A model generated the notes under the pieces. The model made no database searches. It was not told where the DNA came from and saw only the letters and a list, made by a program, of their open reading frames with translations. This document shows, in pieces, positions 53,020 through 62,843 of a stretch of DNA of 64,000 nucleotides (its first letter is position 1; each line of letters begins with the position of its first letter). The stretch comes from Phyllobacterium sp. OV277. Lineage in GTDB: Bacteria > Pseudomonadota > Alphaproteobacteria > Rhizobiales > Rhizobiaceae. A program made the position numbers and the translations under genes. The stretch is from contig NZ_FNIY01000001.1 of NCBI RefSeq assembly GCF_900104355.1, positions 186,001 to 250,000 on the forward strand, in the 5' to 3' direction.

Positions 53020-54039
53020 CTATGCCACCGCTTCGAAGAAACGCTGGAATTCTTCCCGGATATCAGCCTCATCGGAGGCATCCGGTTTCTTTGCATATTT
53101 GAGTGCCCGCTGCGCACGCTCCAGCGCTTTACCACCTAGTTCAGGCGTACAGGAGGCAACCGCCGTCATTTGTTCCATAATACCGTGGCAATGAAGCACG
53201 ATATCGAGGCCCGCCGCAAAGATTGCTTTGGTCCGATCGAAATAATCCCCAGAAAGTGCATTCATCGACACGTCGTCGCTCATCAGAAGCCCGTCAAAGC
53301 CTATATGGCCCCGGATGATTTCTTCCACCACCTTGCCTGATGTCGTTGCCGGGTTCTTCGGATCAACAGCCGAGAAAATCACATGAGCGCTCATTGCCAT
53401 TGGCAAATGCGCCAAAGCGCGGAACGGCGCAAAATCATGTTCCGCAAGCTCTTCAAGCGGTGTTGTCACCGTTGGCAGTTCATGATGCGTGTCGGCAAAG
53501 GCACGACCGTGCCCCGGAATGTGTTTCATGACCGGCAGCATACCGCCAGCAACAAGCCCTTCCGCTGCCGCCCTGCCCATCGCCGTGACGATCTCAGGAT
53601 GCTTGCCATAGGCGCGCGTACCGATAACATCATTGGCGCCTTCGACAGGAACATCGAGAACCGGAAGACAATCCACATTGACGCCAAGCTTCAACAGATC
53701 GAACGCATGAAGCCGCGACAGGAGCCATGCGGCGCGCAATCCCGCCTCTTCGTCCTGTTTGAACAAGGCACCCAATGCGGAACCTGCGGGATAGTTCGGC
53801 GCCAGTGGCGGGCGCAGGCGCTGCACGCGTCCGCCTTCCTGATCGATCAGCACCGGCGCTTCATCGCGCCGCACCAGATCGCGCAGATGGGCAGTCAAGT
53901 CCTCGACCTGCGCTGCTTCGCTGACATTGCGGGCAAACAATATAAACCCCCATGGACGCTCATCGCGAAAGAACGCGATTTCGTCAGGGGTCAATTTCAG
54001 ACCGGACGTTCCGGCAATCCATGCTTTTGATTCGCTCAT
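53020..54039 (-). CDS. nagZ: Beta-N-acetylhexosaminidase
   Basis: A 339-residue glycoside hydrolase family 3 enzyme. It removes N-acetylglucosamine from anhydromuropeptides during cell-wall recycling. The signature is MKHIPGHGRAFADTHHELP near residue 172, including the catalytic His/Asp pair of NagZ. It precedes scpA in one operon. Confidence 0.95.
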   Translation of the reverse strand: MSESKAWIAGTSGLKLTPDEIAFFRDERPWGFILFARNVSEAAQVEDLTAHLRDLVRRDEAPVLIDQEGGRVQRLRPPLAPNYPAGSALGALFKQDEEAGLRAAWLLSRLHAFDLLKLGVNVDCLPVLDVPVEGANDVIGTRAYGKHPEIVTAMGRAAAEGLVAGGMLPVMKHIPGHGRAFADTHHELPTVTTPLEELAEHDFAPFRALAHLPMAMSAHVIFSAVDPKNPATTSGKVVEEIIRGHIGFDGLLMSDDVSMNALSGDYFDRTKAIFAAGLDIVLHCHGIMEQMTAVASCTPELGGKALERAQRALKYAKKPDASDEADIREEFQRFFEAVA

Positions 54040-54072
54040 ATCAGAAGTCTACTGCGTTGATGCAAAAAAGGA

Positions 54073-54095
54073 AAAGGCGGCCAATGGCCGCCTTT
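54073..54095 (-). terminator. Rho-independent terminator of the SPOR-protein gene
   Basis: AAAGGCGGCC and GGCCGCCTTT form a 10-pair stem with an AAT loop. On the minus strand it continues into TTTCCTTTTTTG. It also separates this gene from nagZ. Confidence 0.85.
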
Positions 54096-54116
54096 GTCTG
54101 ATGAAGGTGGGATAGC

Positions 54117-56804
54117 TTACTGCGTGACGAAGCAGCTGCCACCCGCCGACTTGAACTTGGTGCACAGATTGACTGCCGCATCCTTGGTACCGGCAGGAAT
54201 GCGGACCCGGTAGAACGTACCCTTACCGGCAATCTCGGCCTGCTTGATATCGACACCACGACCGGCAATCACACCCGGATAGCGCTGGGCCAGAGAAGCG
54301 TAGGTCTTCTGTGCGCCTTCAGCGGTTGGCTGCGAGGCAACCTGGATCAGGTAACTACCCGGAGCAACAGCCGATGCGACCTGCTGAGGCTGTGCTGCTG
54401 GCTGCGCGGTTGCCTTCTGCGGAGCAACCCGGTCGACAACGTTCAGCGGCTGGTCGGCTGGACGATCAACGACAGGGGCATTCCGGGGCGAGACAGACGC
54501 AACGGTTTCGGACGTGATCTTCTTCGTCTCAACCGCCTTGGCCGGTAGCTTGCCGGAAGCCGGAGCCTGCGGTTTGGCAACCAGCGGCTCAACCGCGGGC
54601 TTGGGCGTTGCAGGATTGCTGGCCGCAGCGAGCGAGCCGATCTGATCATTGCCGTCAGGCATCGCATTCACAGGAGCCGGAGCAGCGGCAGCGACTGGAC
54701 GCGCTGCAGGTGCAGCAGCCGGGCCGGAACTGACCGGATCAGCGGCCTGTGGAATAGCAGCAACCATCGTACCATCAGGCTTCACGACCATGGTCTGAAC
54801 CTTGCGTGGTGCAATCGCGTTGTTCGGCTGCGCCTGCTGGTCAGTGGAAGCAACATTGGCAGCGGCAGGATCAACCCGTTCCTCGGCTTTATTGCCTGCT
54901 GTGTCGTTCATTGCTGCATCTTCGTCTTCATCGGTAGCGGCAAGATCAACAGGTGCTTCCTGCGTGGTAACGAGCTGCTGCTGCTTTGGCGGCGAAGTGT
55001 CTGCCGTTGCACCCTTTTCATAGACAATCTTGTCCTGAGCAGGAGCAGTCGCATTGGCAGTGGTTTCAGGCTGAACCTTGATTGGCGTTTTGTCCGCCAT
55101 GATCACAACGGGGGTTCCACCGGAACCACCCATCCACTTATAGGCTGCAGCACCGGAAACGGCGATGAGAACGGCCGCAGCCACTGCACCCGGAACCATG
55201 AAGCTGCGTTTGCGGCTTGCGGGCTGAGCATAGTTTGTTGCGGCCATCCCGACATCATCACGCTTTGGATCGTAGCCAAAGTCCATATCGTCTTCGGGGC
55301 CATTGCTGTAATTGCTGGCAACCGGGCGTGCCTGATGGGCGCTGGCTGCTGCCACACCGGCAGCTGCTGCCGCGACACCAGCTCCGGCAAGCGCGTAATT
55401 TGCCGGGGAGTGGCCAGTCTTTTCTGCCTCATTGCCAAACACATCGGCAAAAATATCGGCGTACTCATCCTTGGGTGCCGCCGTTGACTGCGGCTCTTCC
55501 TGCGGCACGGCATAGGCGGCGCGGGGATCATCCGCTTCGATCGAGCCGAAAACTTCCGCGAATTCTGTCTCCAGTTCGCCCATACCATTATGCTGCGGCG
55601 CATCGTCTTCGTAATGCACTTCAGGCAGATCGAGAGATTCCGTATATTCAACCCGGCTCTCTGTGACAGCCATCGTATGAACATCCGGCGCCGACGCGAT
55701 GGATGACGCTGCGCGATCCAGTTCATCCGCATAACCGCTCAAATCCTGCGGTTCCGGCAGATGATGGGCCTCAATCGCAGGTTCCGGAGCAGAAGCAACC
55801 GGCTGATGAACAGCCGCGTAGGACTGAACAGGGCTTTGATAATGCGGAAGTTCTGCGTCCTCAACCCGGGCTTCAGCCTGTGGCTCGGCTACAACTTCAT
55901 CCTCGATATCAACAGGCACTTCGAAATCATCAAAGGCAGCCATCAGCTCTTCGGTATCAAAATCATCAAGCGGATCATCGTGAACCGTTGCAGATTCCTG
56001 TACCTGAACCGGCTCATCGGCAATGGGAGCCTGATAAGCGGCTGGCTCCGGCACATAGGCCGGCGCTGCCACGGGAGCAGGCTGTGCGACGGGCGCTGTA
56101 TAGGATGTTGCGCGGCTGATGATGGGAGCAGCTTCAGTGCGACCGACAACCGGCGCTTGCGAGCCATAACCCCATGATGCATTGCCAGAACGTTGGGTCA
56201 CAGGTTTTGCAGAACCCGCAAGCAGCGTCTCCAGCTCATCCTCAAGGCTGAGCGATGGTGCGGTGACAACCGGGCGCTCTTCGGCATAAAGAGCAGCAGG
56301 CTCCACACTCGGCGCAGGCGTTGGCTCTGGGGTGAAACTGACAGGTTCGTGCGCATCGGCGCCCTCGCCTGCTTCACTGTCCACATAGGCTGCTTCCGGC
56401 TCGTAATCGCCGTAATCAGGTTCTTCGTAGATTGCCACCGGTTCTGAAATCACCTGACGGACAGGTTCAGCGACATGATGTGAATGGGAAGGTTCCTCAT
56501 CCGACATCAATTCCCGCTCGACCGCATCCTGCAGATCGAAATTCGCAAAAGGATCCTGCGCAACCGCAGGACTGTGATCATGCACGGCTTCCGCAGGTTG
56601 GGCAGCTGCTGCCTGTGGGTGCTCGTCAAAGTCACCCATGAGCTCGCGCTCCAGATCCATAGCAAAATCCTCGCTGGAACCGGTCGCAGAGTTCTCCTCT
56701 TCCTCGGGCGTTCCCATAATGCGGGAAAGCTCCATCAGAGGATCGTCATTACCGATTCGCGAATCATCCTGCCGGTGAGAACGCTGAAGATAGTTGTCCG
56801 CCAT
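54117..56804 (-). CDS. Large SPOR-domain membrane protein
   Basis: An 895-residue protein with three parts. Residues 1-530 are acidic, Glu/Pro/Ala-rich and predicted disordered, and would be cytoplasmic. A basic stop (RKRSFM) and a hydrophobic segment near 535-552 make one membrane span. A second disordered periplasmic region leads to the C-terminal SPOR domain (about 815-895, SYLIQVASQPTAEGAQKTYASLAQ, ending CTKFKSAGGSCFVTQ). SPOR domains bind denuded glycan strands at the division septum. It lies between argS and nagZ, a conserved position. Confidence 0.92.
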   Translation of the reverse strand: MADNYLQRSHRQDDSRIGNDDPLMELSRIMGTPEEEENSATGSSEDFAMDLERELMGDFDEHPQAAAAQPAEAVHDHSPAVAQDPFANFDLQDAVERELMSDEEPSHSHHVAEPVRQVISEPVAIYEEPDYGDYEPEAAYVDSEAGEGADAHEPVSFTPEPTPAPSVEPAALYAEERPVVTAPSLSLEDELETLLAGSAKPVTQRSGNASWGYGSQAPVVGRTEAAPIISRATSYTAPVAQPAPVAAPAYVPEPAAYQAPIADEPVQVQESATVHDDPLDDFDTEELMAAFDDFEVPVDIEDEVVAEPQAEARVEDAELPHYQSPVQSYAAVHQPVASAPEPAIEAHHLPEPQDLSGYADELDRAASSIASAPDVHTMAVTESRVEYTESLDLPEVHYEDDAPQHNGMGELETEFAEVFGSIEADDPRAAYAVPQEEPQSTAAPKDEYADIFADVFGNEAEKTGHSPANYALAGAGVAAAAAGVAAASAHQARPVASNYSNGPEDDMDFGYDPKRDDVGMAATNYAQPASRKRSFMVPGAVAAAVLIAVSGAAAYKWMGGSGGTPVVIMADKTPIKVQPETTANATAPAQDKIVYEKGATADTSPPKQQQLVTTQEAPVDLAATDEDEDAAMNDTAGNKAEERVDPAAANVASTDQQAQPNNAIAPRKVQTMVVKPDGTMVAAIPQAADPVSSGPAAAPAARPVAAAAPAPVNAMPDGNDQIGSLAAASNPATPKPAVEPLVAKPQAPASGKLPAKAVETKKITSETVASVSPRNAPVVDRPADQPLNVVDRVAPQKATAQPAAQPQQVASAVAPGSYLIQVASQPTAEGAQKTYASLAQRYPGVIAGRGVDIKQAEIAGKGTFYRVRIPAGTKDAAVNLCTKFKSAGGSCFVTQ

Positions 56805-56903
56805 GGCGTTAATCCTGTACTCTCAACTATGGACGTCAAAAAACGTCACGCATTGGCCATACCAGCGCAATGTGGGCAAAAGTTGACAGGATTTCTACGC
56901 CTT

Positions 56904-58661
56904 TCAGCGCATTTCGGTTGGGGCGTCCGCACCAATGATAGACAATCCGGACGTCAAAACCTTAGAAACAACCTGAACCAGCCCTAGCCTGGCTTGGGAC
57001 AAGTTTGGATCGTTAACCTTAATAAAACGTAAGTCCGCGTTTTCGGTTCCTTTATTCCACTGCGCATGCAGCGAACTTGCGAGGTCATAAAGGTAAAAAG
57101 CCAGTCTGTGCGGCTCCTGATGGACGGCTGCCGTTTCAATCAAGCGAGGGTATTCGGCAAGCTTGCGAATGAGTGCAATTTCACTTTCGTCCGTCAAAAG
57201 ACCAAAATGCTGCGCGCTTGCAGCAAGTGATTCTTCGCCCATGCCGAGCTGTTCAATCGCCTGGCGGAACACTGAATGGCACCGGGCAGACGCATATTGA
57301 ACGTAGAAGACCGGGTTGTCCTTCGAATGCTCCGTAACCTTCGCGAAGTCGAAATCCAGCGGCGCGTCGTTCTTCCGGTACAACATCATGAACCGGACAG
57401 GGTCCCGACCCACCTCTTCCACCACATCACGCAGGGTTACGAACTCGCCAGACCGTTTCGACATCCGCACGGGCTCGCCATTGCGGTAGAGCTTGACGAG
57501 CTGGCAGATCAGCACCGTCAGCTTGGCCGTACCGCCCGAAACCGCGCGGGCCAGCGATTCCAGCCGCTTGACGTAGCCGCCATGATCCGCGCCGAGCACA
57601 TAGATCATTTCATCGAAATGCCGATCGTACTTGTCCTTGAAGTAGGCAACGTCAGCCGCAAAATAGGTGAACTGCCCGTCAGACTTCACCAATGGCCGGT
57701 CAATATCGTCGCCCACATCGGTTGAACGGAAGAGGGTTTGTTCCCGATCTTCCCAATCTTCAGGCACTTGCCCCTTGGGTGGCGGCAGCTTGCCCTTGTA
57801 GACATGGCCCTTCAGCGTCAGATCATTGATTGCCGACCGGATCTGCTTGGCATTATCGGCATGCAACGTCCGTTCGGAGAAAAACACATCATGATGCACG
57901 TTGAGCGACGCAAGATCGTCCCGGATCATGGCCATCATGGCATCGATAGTCCGGTCCTTGATGATCGCAGTTGCTTCTTCTTCGGGCATGGCCAGAAGTT
58001 TCGTGCCGTAATCGGCAGCAAGTGCCTGCCCCACCGGCACAAGGTAATCGCCCGGATAGAGCCCTGATGGAATATCGCCGATATGTTCGCCGAGCGCTTC
58101 CCGGTAGCGCAGCATCACCGAATTGGCGAGCACATCGATCTGCGCGCCCGCATCATTGATGTAATATTCCTTGGCGACATCATAACCGGCAAAAGACAGA
58201 AGGTTGGCCAGCGCATCGCCCACAACCGCACCGCGGCAATGGCCCACATGCATCGGACCAGTCGGGTTGGCCGAAACGAACTCGACATTGACCCGGTGAC
58301 CATAACCGAGTTTCGACCGGCCATAATCGAGACCTGAATTCAGCATTCCGGCCAGTTGCCTGTGCCAATAGGTATCTTTGAGGCGCAGATTGATAAAACC
58401 GGGCCCAGCGACATCAACAGAGCCGACATCGGGGTCATTTTTCAGCGCATCGCCGATCTTGACTGCCAATTCGCGCGGATTTTGACCAACAGCCTTGGAC
58501 AGAACCATGGCGGCATTTGTCGCGATATCACCGTGGCTCGGATCACGCGGCGGCTCCACACCAACGCGGGATAAATCCACATCAGCGCCATCAATAGTTT
58601 TCAATTCAAGCGCTTGCAGGGCTTTCTTAATCCGCGCGTCGAAATCGGCGAAGATGTTCAT
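56904..58661 (-). CDS. argS: Arginyl-tRNA synthetase
   Basis: A 585-residue class I synthetase. The HIGH-type motif is [22 protein letters not shown] and the KMSKS-type motif is [13 protein letters not shown]. The C-terminal anticodon-binding DALR domain follows. It charges tRNA-Arg with arginine. I chose the ATG at 58661; an in-frame TTG at 58688 would add 9 residues. Confidence 0.97.
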   Translation of the reverse strand: MNIFADFDARIKKALQALELKTIDGADVDLSRVGVEPPRDPSHGDIATNAAMVLSKAVGQNPRELAVKIGDALKNDPDVGSVDVAGPGFINLRLKDTYWHRQLAGMLNSGLDYGRSKLGYGHRVNVEFVSANPTGPMHVGHCRGAVVGDALANLLSFAGYDVAKEYYINDAGAQIDVLANSVMLRYREALGEHIGDIPSGLYPGDYLVPVGQALAADYGTKLLAMPEEEATAIIKDRTIDAMMAMIRDDLASLNVHHDVFFSERTLHADNAKQIRSAINDLTLKGHVYKGKLPPPKGQVPEDWEDREQTLFRSTDVGDDIDRPLVKSDGQFTYFAADVAYFKDKYDRHFDEMIYVLGADHGGYVKRLESLARAVSGGTAKLTVLICQLVKLYRNGEPVRMSKRSGEFVTLRDVVEEVGRDPVRFMMLYRKNDAPLDFDFAKVTEHSKDNPVFYVQYASARCHSVFRQAIEQLGMGEESLAASAQHFGLLTDESEIALIRKLAEYPRLIETAAVHQEPHRLAFYLYDLASSLHAQWNKGTENADLRFIKVNDPNLSQARLGLVQVVSKVLTSGLSIIGADAPTEMR

Positions 58662-58724
58662 GACGTTATACTCGATCGGGTTTTTCAAATTGATACGGCC
58701 TTTTGACCGCGATTGGCCCTCCGC

Positions 58725-59933
58725 TTAAGCCAATTCGGGCGTGTGGTCAAACAAGCGGCGGTGCTCGCGCACAGCATAGGTGTCGGTCATGCCAGCCAGA
58801 AAATCGGCAACAAGCCGTGCGCGGGCCGCCAAACCGTCCTGTTTCTGCCCATCGCGCCAGCCTTCCGGCATGGTCTGCTCGTCGGCCATATAGGCATCAA
58901 ACAAATCTCTCACAATTTTGTCAGCGGATTTTCGAATGCGCACAACACTCTCGTGAAAGTAAAGGTTCTTGTACAGGAATGCCTTGAGCAATTTTTCCTT
59001 CTCACGCATGGCGCCAGAAAACCCGATCAGCATACGCCCTGCATTGTGGATATCATCAACAGTTTGCGGCTGGAGCGCGTCAATATTGGATTGAGCAGTC
59101 CGGATAACGTCCTCGACCATGATTGTGATCTGCCGCCGGACAATCTCGTGCGCAGTCCGAACCTCATCCAAAACAGGATATTTCTCCCGCACCCCGCGCA
59201 AAATATCACCAGTCAAAGGCACATCCTCAAGGGCATCCAGTGACAAAAGCCCGGAGCGCAGACCGTCGTCAATGTCGTGCGCATTATAGGCAATATCATC
59301 GGCAATGGCCGCACACTGCGCTTCAAGGGAAGCATAGCGGCCAAGTTCGAGGTCATATTGGCTGTTATATTCGACAATGGCCGCAGGAACGGGATGTTTG
59401 AGCCCCCTGCCATCCGCATCAGTGAGCGGGCCATTGTGCTTCACCAACCCCTCAAGCGTCTCCCATGTCAGATTGAGCCCATCAAATTCGGCATAACGCT
59501 TTTCCAGATTGGTGACGATGCGCAATGACTGAGCATTGTGATCAAAGCCGCCGAAATCCATCATCCGCTCATTCAGCGCATCTTCGCCCGTATGCCCGAA
59601 CGGTGTATGACCAAAATCGTGAACGAGAGCGATGGCCTCAGCCAGATCTTCGTCAAGCCGCATCGACCGTGCCAAAGCCCGGGCAATTTGGGCGACTTCA
59701 ATCGTGTGGGTCAGACGGGTGCGGTAATGATCACCCTCATGGGCAATAAAAACCTGTGTCTTGTGCTTCAGCCGCCGGAAAGCCGTGGAATGGATAATGC
59801 GATCCCGGTCCCGCTGAAAGACCGTGCGCGTCGGACTTTCATTTTCCGGAAAGAGCCTGCCACGGCTTTGCTGTGGATCGCAGGCATAGGATGCCCTCTC
59901 CCTGTATCCGAAGCCAATTCCCTGCATCGACAT
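58725..59933 (-). CDS. dgt: dGTPase-like deoxyguanosinetriphosphate triphosphohydrolase
   Basis: A 402-residue HD-domain enzyme. The metal site is in [35 protein letters not shown] near residue 115 and [17 protein letters not shown]. Members hydrolyse dNTPs to nucleoside and triphosphate. The family name is dgt-like; substrate range in Alphaproteobacteria is not settled. It lies 63 bases upstream of argS in the same direction. Confidence 0.93.
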   Translation of the reverse strand: MSMQGIGFGYRERASYACDPQQSRGRLFPENESPTRTVFQRDRDRIIHSTAFRRLKHKTQVFIAHEGDHYRTRLTHTIEVAQIARALARSMRLDEDLAEAIALVHDFGHTPFGHTGEDALNERMMDFGGFDHNAQSLRIVTNLEKRYAEFDGLNLTWETLEGLVKHNGPLTDADGRGLKHPVPAAIVEYNSQYDLELGRYASLEAQCAAIADDIAYNAHDIDDGLRSGLLSLDALEDVPLTGDILRGVREKYPVLDEVRTAHEIVRRQITIMVEDVIRTAQSNIDALQPQTVDDIHNAGRMLIGFSGAMREKEKLLKAFLYKNLYFHESVVRIRKSADKIVRDLFDAYMADEQTMPEGWRDGQKQDGLAARARLVADFLAGMTDTYAVREHRRLFDHTPELA

Positions 59934-60091
59934 GATTGAATTGAATGCCTTTCACTTTGCAACCACTGTGGTCGTTGACTTCGCGGTCGCCAATTCTTAG
60001 CTATGGTGTATGATGAATGGCAAGGTGTGACATGACAATGTCAACTTAAGCCGGAGCGCGGCGAACTTGTTCGCATTTGGAGCGTGATGAA

Positions 60092-60427
60092 ATGAGTGAT
60101 GCAATGAATGTTTCCGTATCCGATGCCGCTGCAAAGCGCATTTCGGCAATTCTGAAATCCGATCCTGACAAGACAGCCCTGCGCATTTCCGTCGAAGGCG
60201 GCGGTTGCTCGGGCTTTTCCTATAAATATGATCTCGTCGATGCACAGGACGCCGATGACATCGTTATCGAAAAGCTGGGCGCCAAGGTTTTGATCGATTC
60301 GATCTCTCTGCCCTATATTGGCGGCTCCGAGATCGATTTTGTCGATGATCTGATGGGGCAGTCTTTCCAGATCCGCAATCCCAATGCGACCTCGTCCTGC
60401 GGCTGCGGAACCAGCTTTTCCGTATAA
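60092..60427 (+). CDS. erpA: A-type iron-sulfur carrier protein
   Basis: A 111-residue A-type carrier with the three conserved cysteines: Cys in GGGCSGFSY and the pair in SSCGCGTSFSV at the C-terminus. It carries iron-sulfur clusters to target proteins. The ATG at 60092 has GGAGCG upstream and gives the family length. ErpA and IscA/SufA are closely similar; the location near dgt fits ErpA in Rhizobiales, so the symbol is likely but not certain. Confidence 0.85.
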   Translation: MSDAMNVSVSDAAAKRISAILKSDPDKTALRISVEGGGCSGFSYKYDLVDAQDADDIVIEKLGAKVLIDSISLPYIGGSEIDFVDDLMGQSFQIRNPNATSSCGCGTSFSV

Positions 60428-60450
60428 GCAGCCATTTCTGCCGTTCGATA

Positions 60451-60480
60451 AAAGCCGCCTTATGGGCGGCTTTTTGTTTT
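60451..60480 (+). terminator. Rho-independent terminator of erpA
   Basis: GCCGCC (60454-60459) and GGCGGC (60465-60470) form a stem closed by A/T pairs, followed by TTTTTGTTTT. Confidence 0.85.
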
Positions 60481-60625
60481 TGCGCTGTGTGTCAGGAATA
60501 TGTGCAGCACGGCTCATACTTGCCACCTCGCCGCTTGACCCGCTGGCGGGCGGGCGCGTATCTTTCCGCTCACGATCAATATCGATCTCCATGCAATCAA
60601 AAACCCAGCAAAGTCGTTGTTTCCC

Positions 60626-61405
60626 ATGAAAATTGTCACCTGGAACATCAATGGCGTGAAAGCGCGGATCGAAGTCCTGATTGCCTGGTTGCAGGAGTCC
60701 AATCCTGACATCGTCTGCCTGCAGGAAATCAAATCCGTCGACGAACTCTTTCCGCGTGCCGAGATCGAAGCGCTGGGCTATCACATCGAAACCCACGGAC
60801 AGAAGGGCTTCAATGGCGTTGCCATCCTGTCAAAGAAGACGCCTGACGAGGTAACGCGCGGTCTGCCCGGTGATGATACCGATGAGCAGTCGCGCTTCAT
60901 CGAGGCGGTATTCTCGACAGAAACCGGCGCTATCCGCGTCGTTTCACTGTATCTGCCCAACGGCAATCCCATTGATACGGAAAAATTCCCCTACAAGCTG
61001 CGCTGGATGGCGCGCCTTGAGCGTTGGGCCGAAAGCCGGCTCGCGCTGGAAGAGCCACTGGTGCTTGCGGGTGACTACAATGTCATCGCCGAACCAAAGG
61101 ACGCCAAGCATCCCGAAGCATGGGTTAATGATGCCCTGTTTCAACCGGAAACGCGTCAGGCATTTCGCCGTCTGGAAAATCTCGGTTTCACGGATGCTAT
61201 CCGTTCGGTCACCGATGAGGCTGGCATCTATACGTTCTGGGATTATCAGGCTGGCGCCTGGCAAAAGAACAATGGCATCCGTATCGATCATCTGATGCTA
61301 TCGCCTGAGGCGGCCAACCGGCTCGAATCCGCAAGCATTGAAAAGCACGTCCGCGCCTGGGAAAAGCCTTCCGATCACGTCCCTGTTGCAATTTCCCTGA
61401 TTTGA
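60626..61405 (+). CDS. xthA: Exodeoxyribonuclease III
   Basis: A 259-residue metal-dependent AP endonuclease and 3' exonuclease for base excision repair. Family motifs are MKIVTWNINGVKARIE at the start, IVCLQEIKSVDE near residue 35, LAGDYNVIAEPKDAKHPE near residue 150 and GIRIDHLMLS near the C-terminus, ending PSDHVPVAISL. The ATG at 60626 has only a weak ribosome site; a TTG at 60617 in frame is possible. exoR follows convergently. Confidence 0.95.
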   Translation: MKIVTWNINGVKARIEVLIAWLQESNPDIVCLQEIKSVDELFPRAEIEALGYHIETHGQKGFNGVAILSKKTPDEVTRGLPGDDTDEQSRFIEAVFSTETGAIRVVSLYLPNGNPIDTEKFPYKLRWMARLERWAESRLALEEPLVLAGDYNVIAEPKDAKHPEAWVNDALFQPETRQAFRRLENLGFTDAIRSVTDEAGIYTFWDYQAGAWQKNNGIRIDHLMLSPEAANRLESASIEKHVRAWEKPSDHVPVAISLI

Positions 61406-61435
61406 TTGGGTCTGTTCTAAGCGAACAGAGGCAGC

Positions 61436-62230
61436 TCAGAAGTCGCCGGTTTTGATGATATCTTCGGCCAAAACGATGGCTGTGCGCCGGTCCGCTTCAT
61501 CAGCGATGGAAAACGCTTGTTCCTGAATATCGCCGATCCAGACACGATCCTGTTTGGAAGCCCGCTCGAAAGCAGCGGTCATCATGGCCAGCCCGCGCAC
61601 GGTCTTGCCAGCCTGAAACAGGAGGTTGCCGAGCATGGCCTGCGCGCCCGCATGGCCCTTCTGGGCGGAAAGACGGAACCAGCGCGCTGCCTGATTGGGG
61701 TTGGGTTGACCACCCTCGCCCTTCATTAGCATCTTGCCGAGTTCGAACTGGGCAGCGGGGTCGCCGAAATTCGATGCGGCCTGCAGATAGAGATCGCGCG
61801 CTGCGCCGGGATTGGAGCGAATTGGAGAGTTCGGAATGCCGCGCTTTACATAACCGGCAAGTGCAACGAGCGCATCCGCAACGTAGCTCTCATTCTCTGT
61901 GCCCTGATCGGCGCCTTCATGAATGACCTGCTCGAACATCTTGTAGGCTTCATAGTCGTCTTCCTTGACGCCATCACCTTCCGCATACATGCGGGCAAGC
62001 TTCCAGTTTGCGCCCTGATGACCCTTTTCCGCAGCAAACCGTAGTGCTTTAACAGCCTCGTCCTTGTGGCCATTCTTGTAGGCAGAAAATCCGAACTTGA
62101 AGAGATCGAAGGGGCTTGAATCCTCGTTCATCTCCTTACCTGCATCAAAGGCATGGCACGGCAGCGTCATGACACTCAATGCAAGGCCAATCCCAAACAT
62201 GGGGGCTGCGAAACGATCAATGATGAACAT
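61436..62230 (-). CDS. exoR: Sel1-repeat regulator ExoR
   Basis: A 264-residue periplasmic protein with a signal peptide (about 1-27, ending PCHAF). It is built of Sel1-like repeats such as GANWKLARMYAEGDGVKEDDYEAYKMF and DPAAQFELGKMLMKGEGG. The sequence DLFKFGFSAYKNGHKDEAVKA is collinear with rhizobial ExoR, which binds and restrains the ChvG/ExoS sensor and so controls exopolysaccharide, motility and host-association genes. No chvG-chvI is in the window. The neighbour xthA is convergent. Confidence 0.9.
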   Translation of the reverse strand: MFIIDRFAAPMFGIGLALSVMTLPCHAFDAGKEMNEDSSPFDLFKFGFSAYKNGHKDEAVKALRFAAEKGHQGANWKLARMYAEGDGVKEDDYEAYKMFEQVIHEGADQGTENESYVADALVALAGYVKRGIPNSPIRSNPGAARDLYLQAASNFGDPAAQFELGKMLMKGEGGQPNPNQAARWFRLSAQKGHAGAQAMLGNLLFQAGKTVRGLAMMTAAFERASKQDRVWIGDIQEQAFSIADEADRRTAIVLAEDIIKTGDF

Positions 62231-62795
62231 GACAGTGCACTTCCCTTGTCCGGAACGCGTGCGTCGCAGCATCGCCGCGCTCAGCACATCTCGTCAGGAC
62301 CTGATATATGGCGACGCCCGCTGTTGTGCGGCTTGCCTTCCAATTTGTACCAGTCAGTGCTGTTCGCGCTGCCGGTGCTGTTATCGAGAAATATTGCACA
62401 TCATTCCAGCGATCGTTTGACCGCATTCCGGCAATAGTACGGCCGGTTACATTTGAATCTGATATGCATGAAACAATGGAATCGTACGGGGTGCGCGTCA
62501 GTTCCGACATCGCGTAACGGCTATCTGTATAAGCCAGAGGGATCGGTTTTGCGTCCATCATTGCCCCGTGCGGGATATCGGCACCATTGCACGATATATC
62601 TTCAACCACTTATCGGTCGCCGCCCTATCGAGTTGCTCCGGGTTTGTGGCGCAAAATGGGCAAAATTGCCCCTTGCCTCCGCCTTGCAAATCATCGCTCA
62701 GAAGTGTTGCTGAATCGTCACAAAACGTAATGGAGAATTTCTTACTTTTAGGACGACGTGCATCGCACTGCACAACAAACCAAGGGCCAAATACT
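62231..62795. other. Gene-free spacer between exoR and the porin gene
   Basis: About 560 bases with no family-like reading frame. The longest frame, on the minus strand (62217-62609), overlaps the exoR start and looks random. It must contain the exoR promoter; I could not define a promoter, operator or RNA here. Confidence 0.4.
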
Positions 62796-62825
62796 AAAAA
62801 GCCCGGTACGAATACCGGGCTTTTC
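62796..62825 (-). terminator. Rho-independent terminator of the FadL-type gene
   Basis: GCCCGGTA and TACCGGGC form an 8-pair stem with a CGAA loop. On the minus strand it is followed by TTTTTAG. It lies 18 bases past the stop codon. Confidence 0.85.
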
Positions 62826-62843
62826 TGTTCAATCTCAGATTGA

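Noticed and set aside
62217-62609. Open frame of 130 residues upstream of exoR
   Set aside because: It overlaps the exoR start on the same strand in another frame and has no family features.
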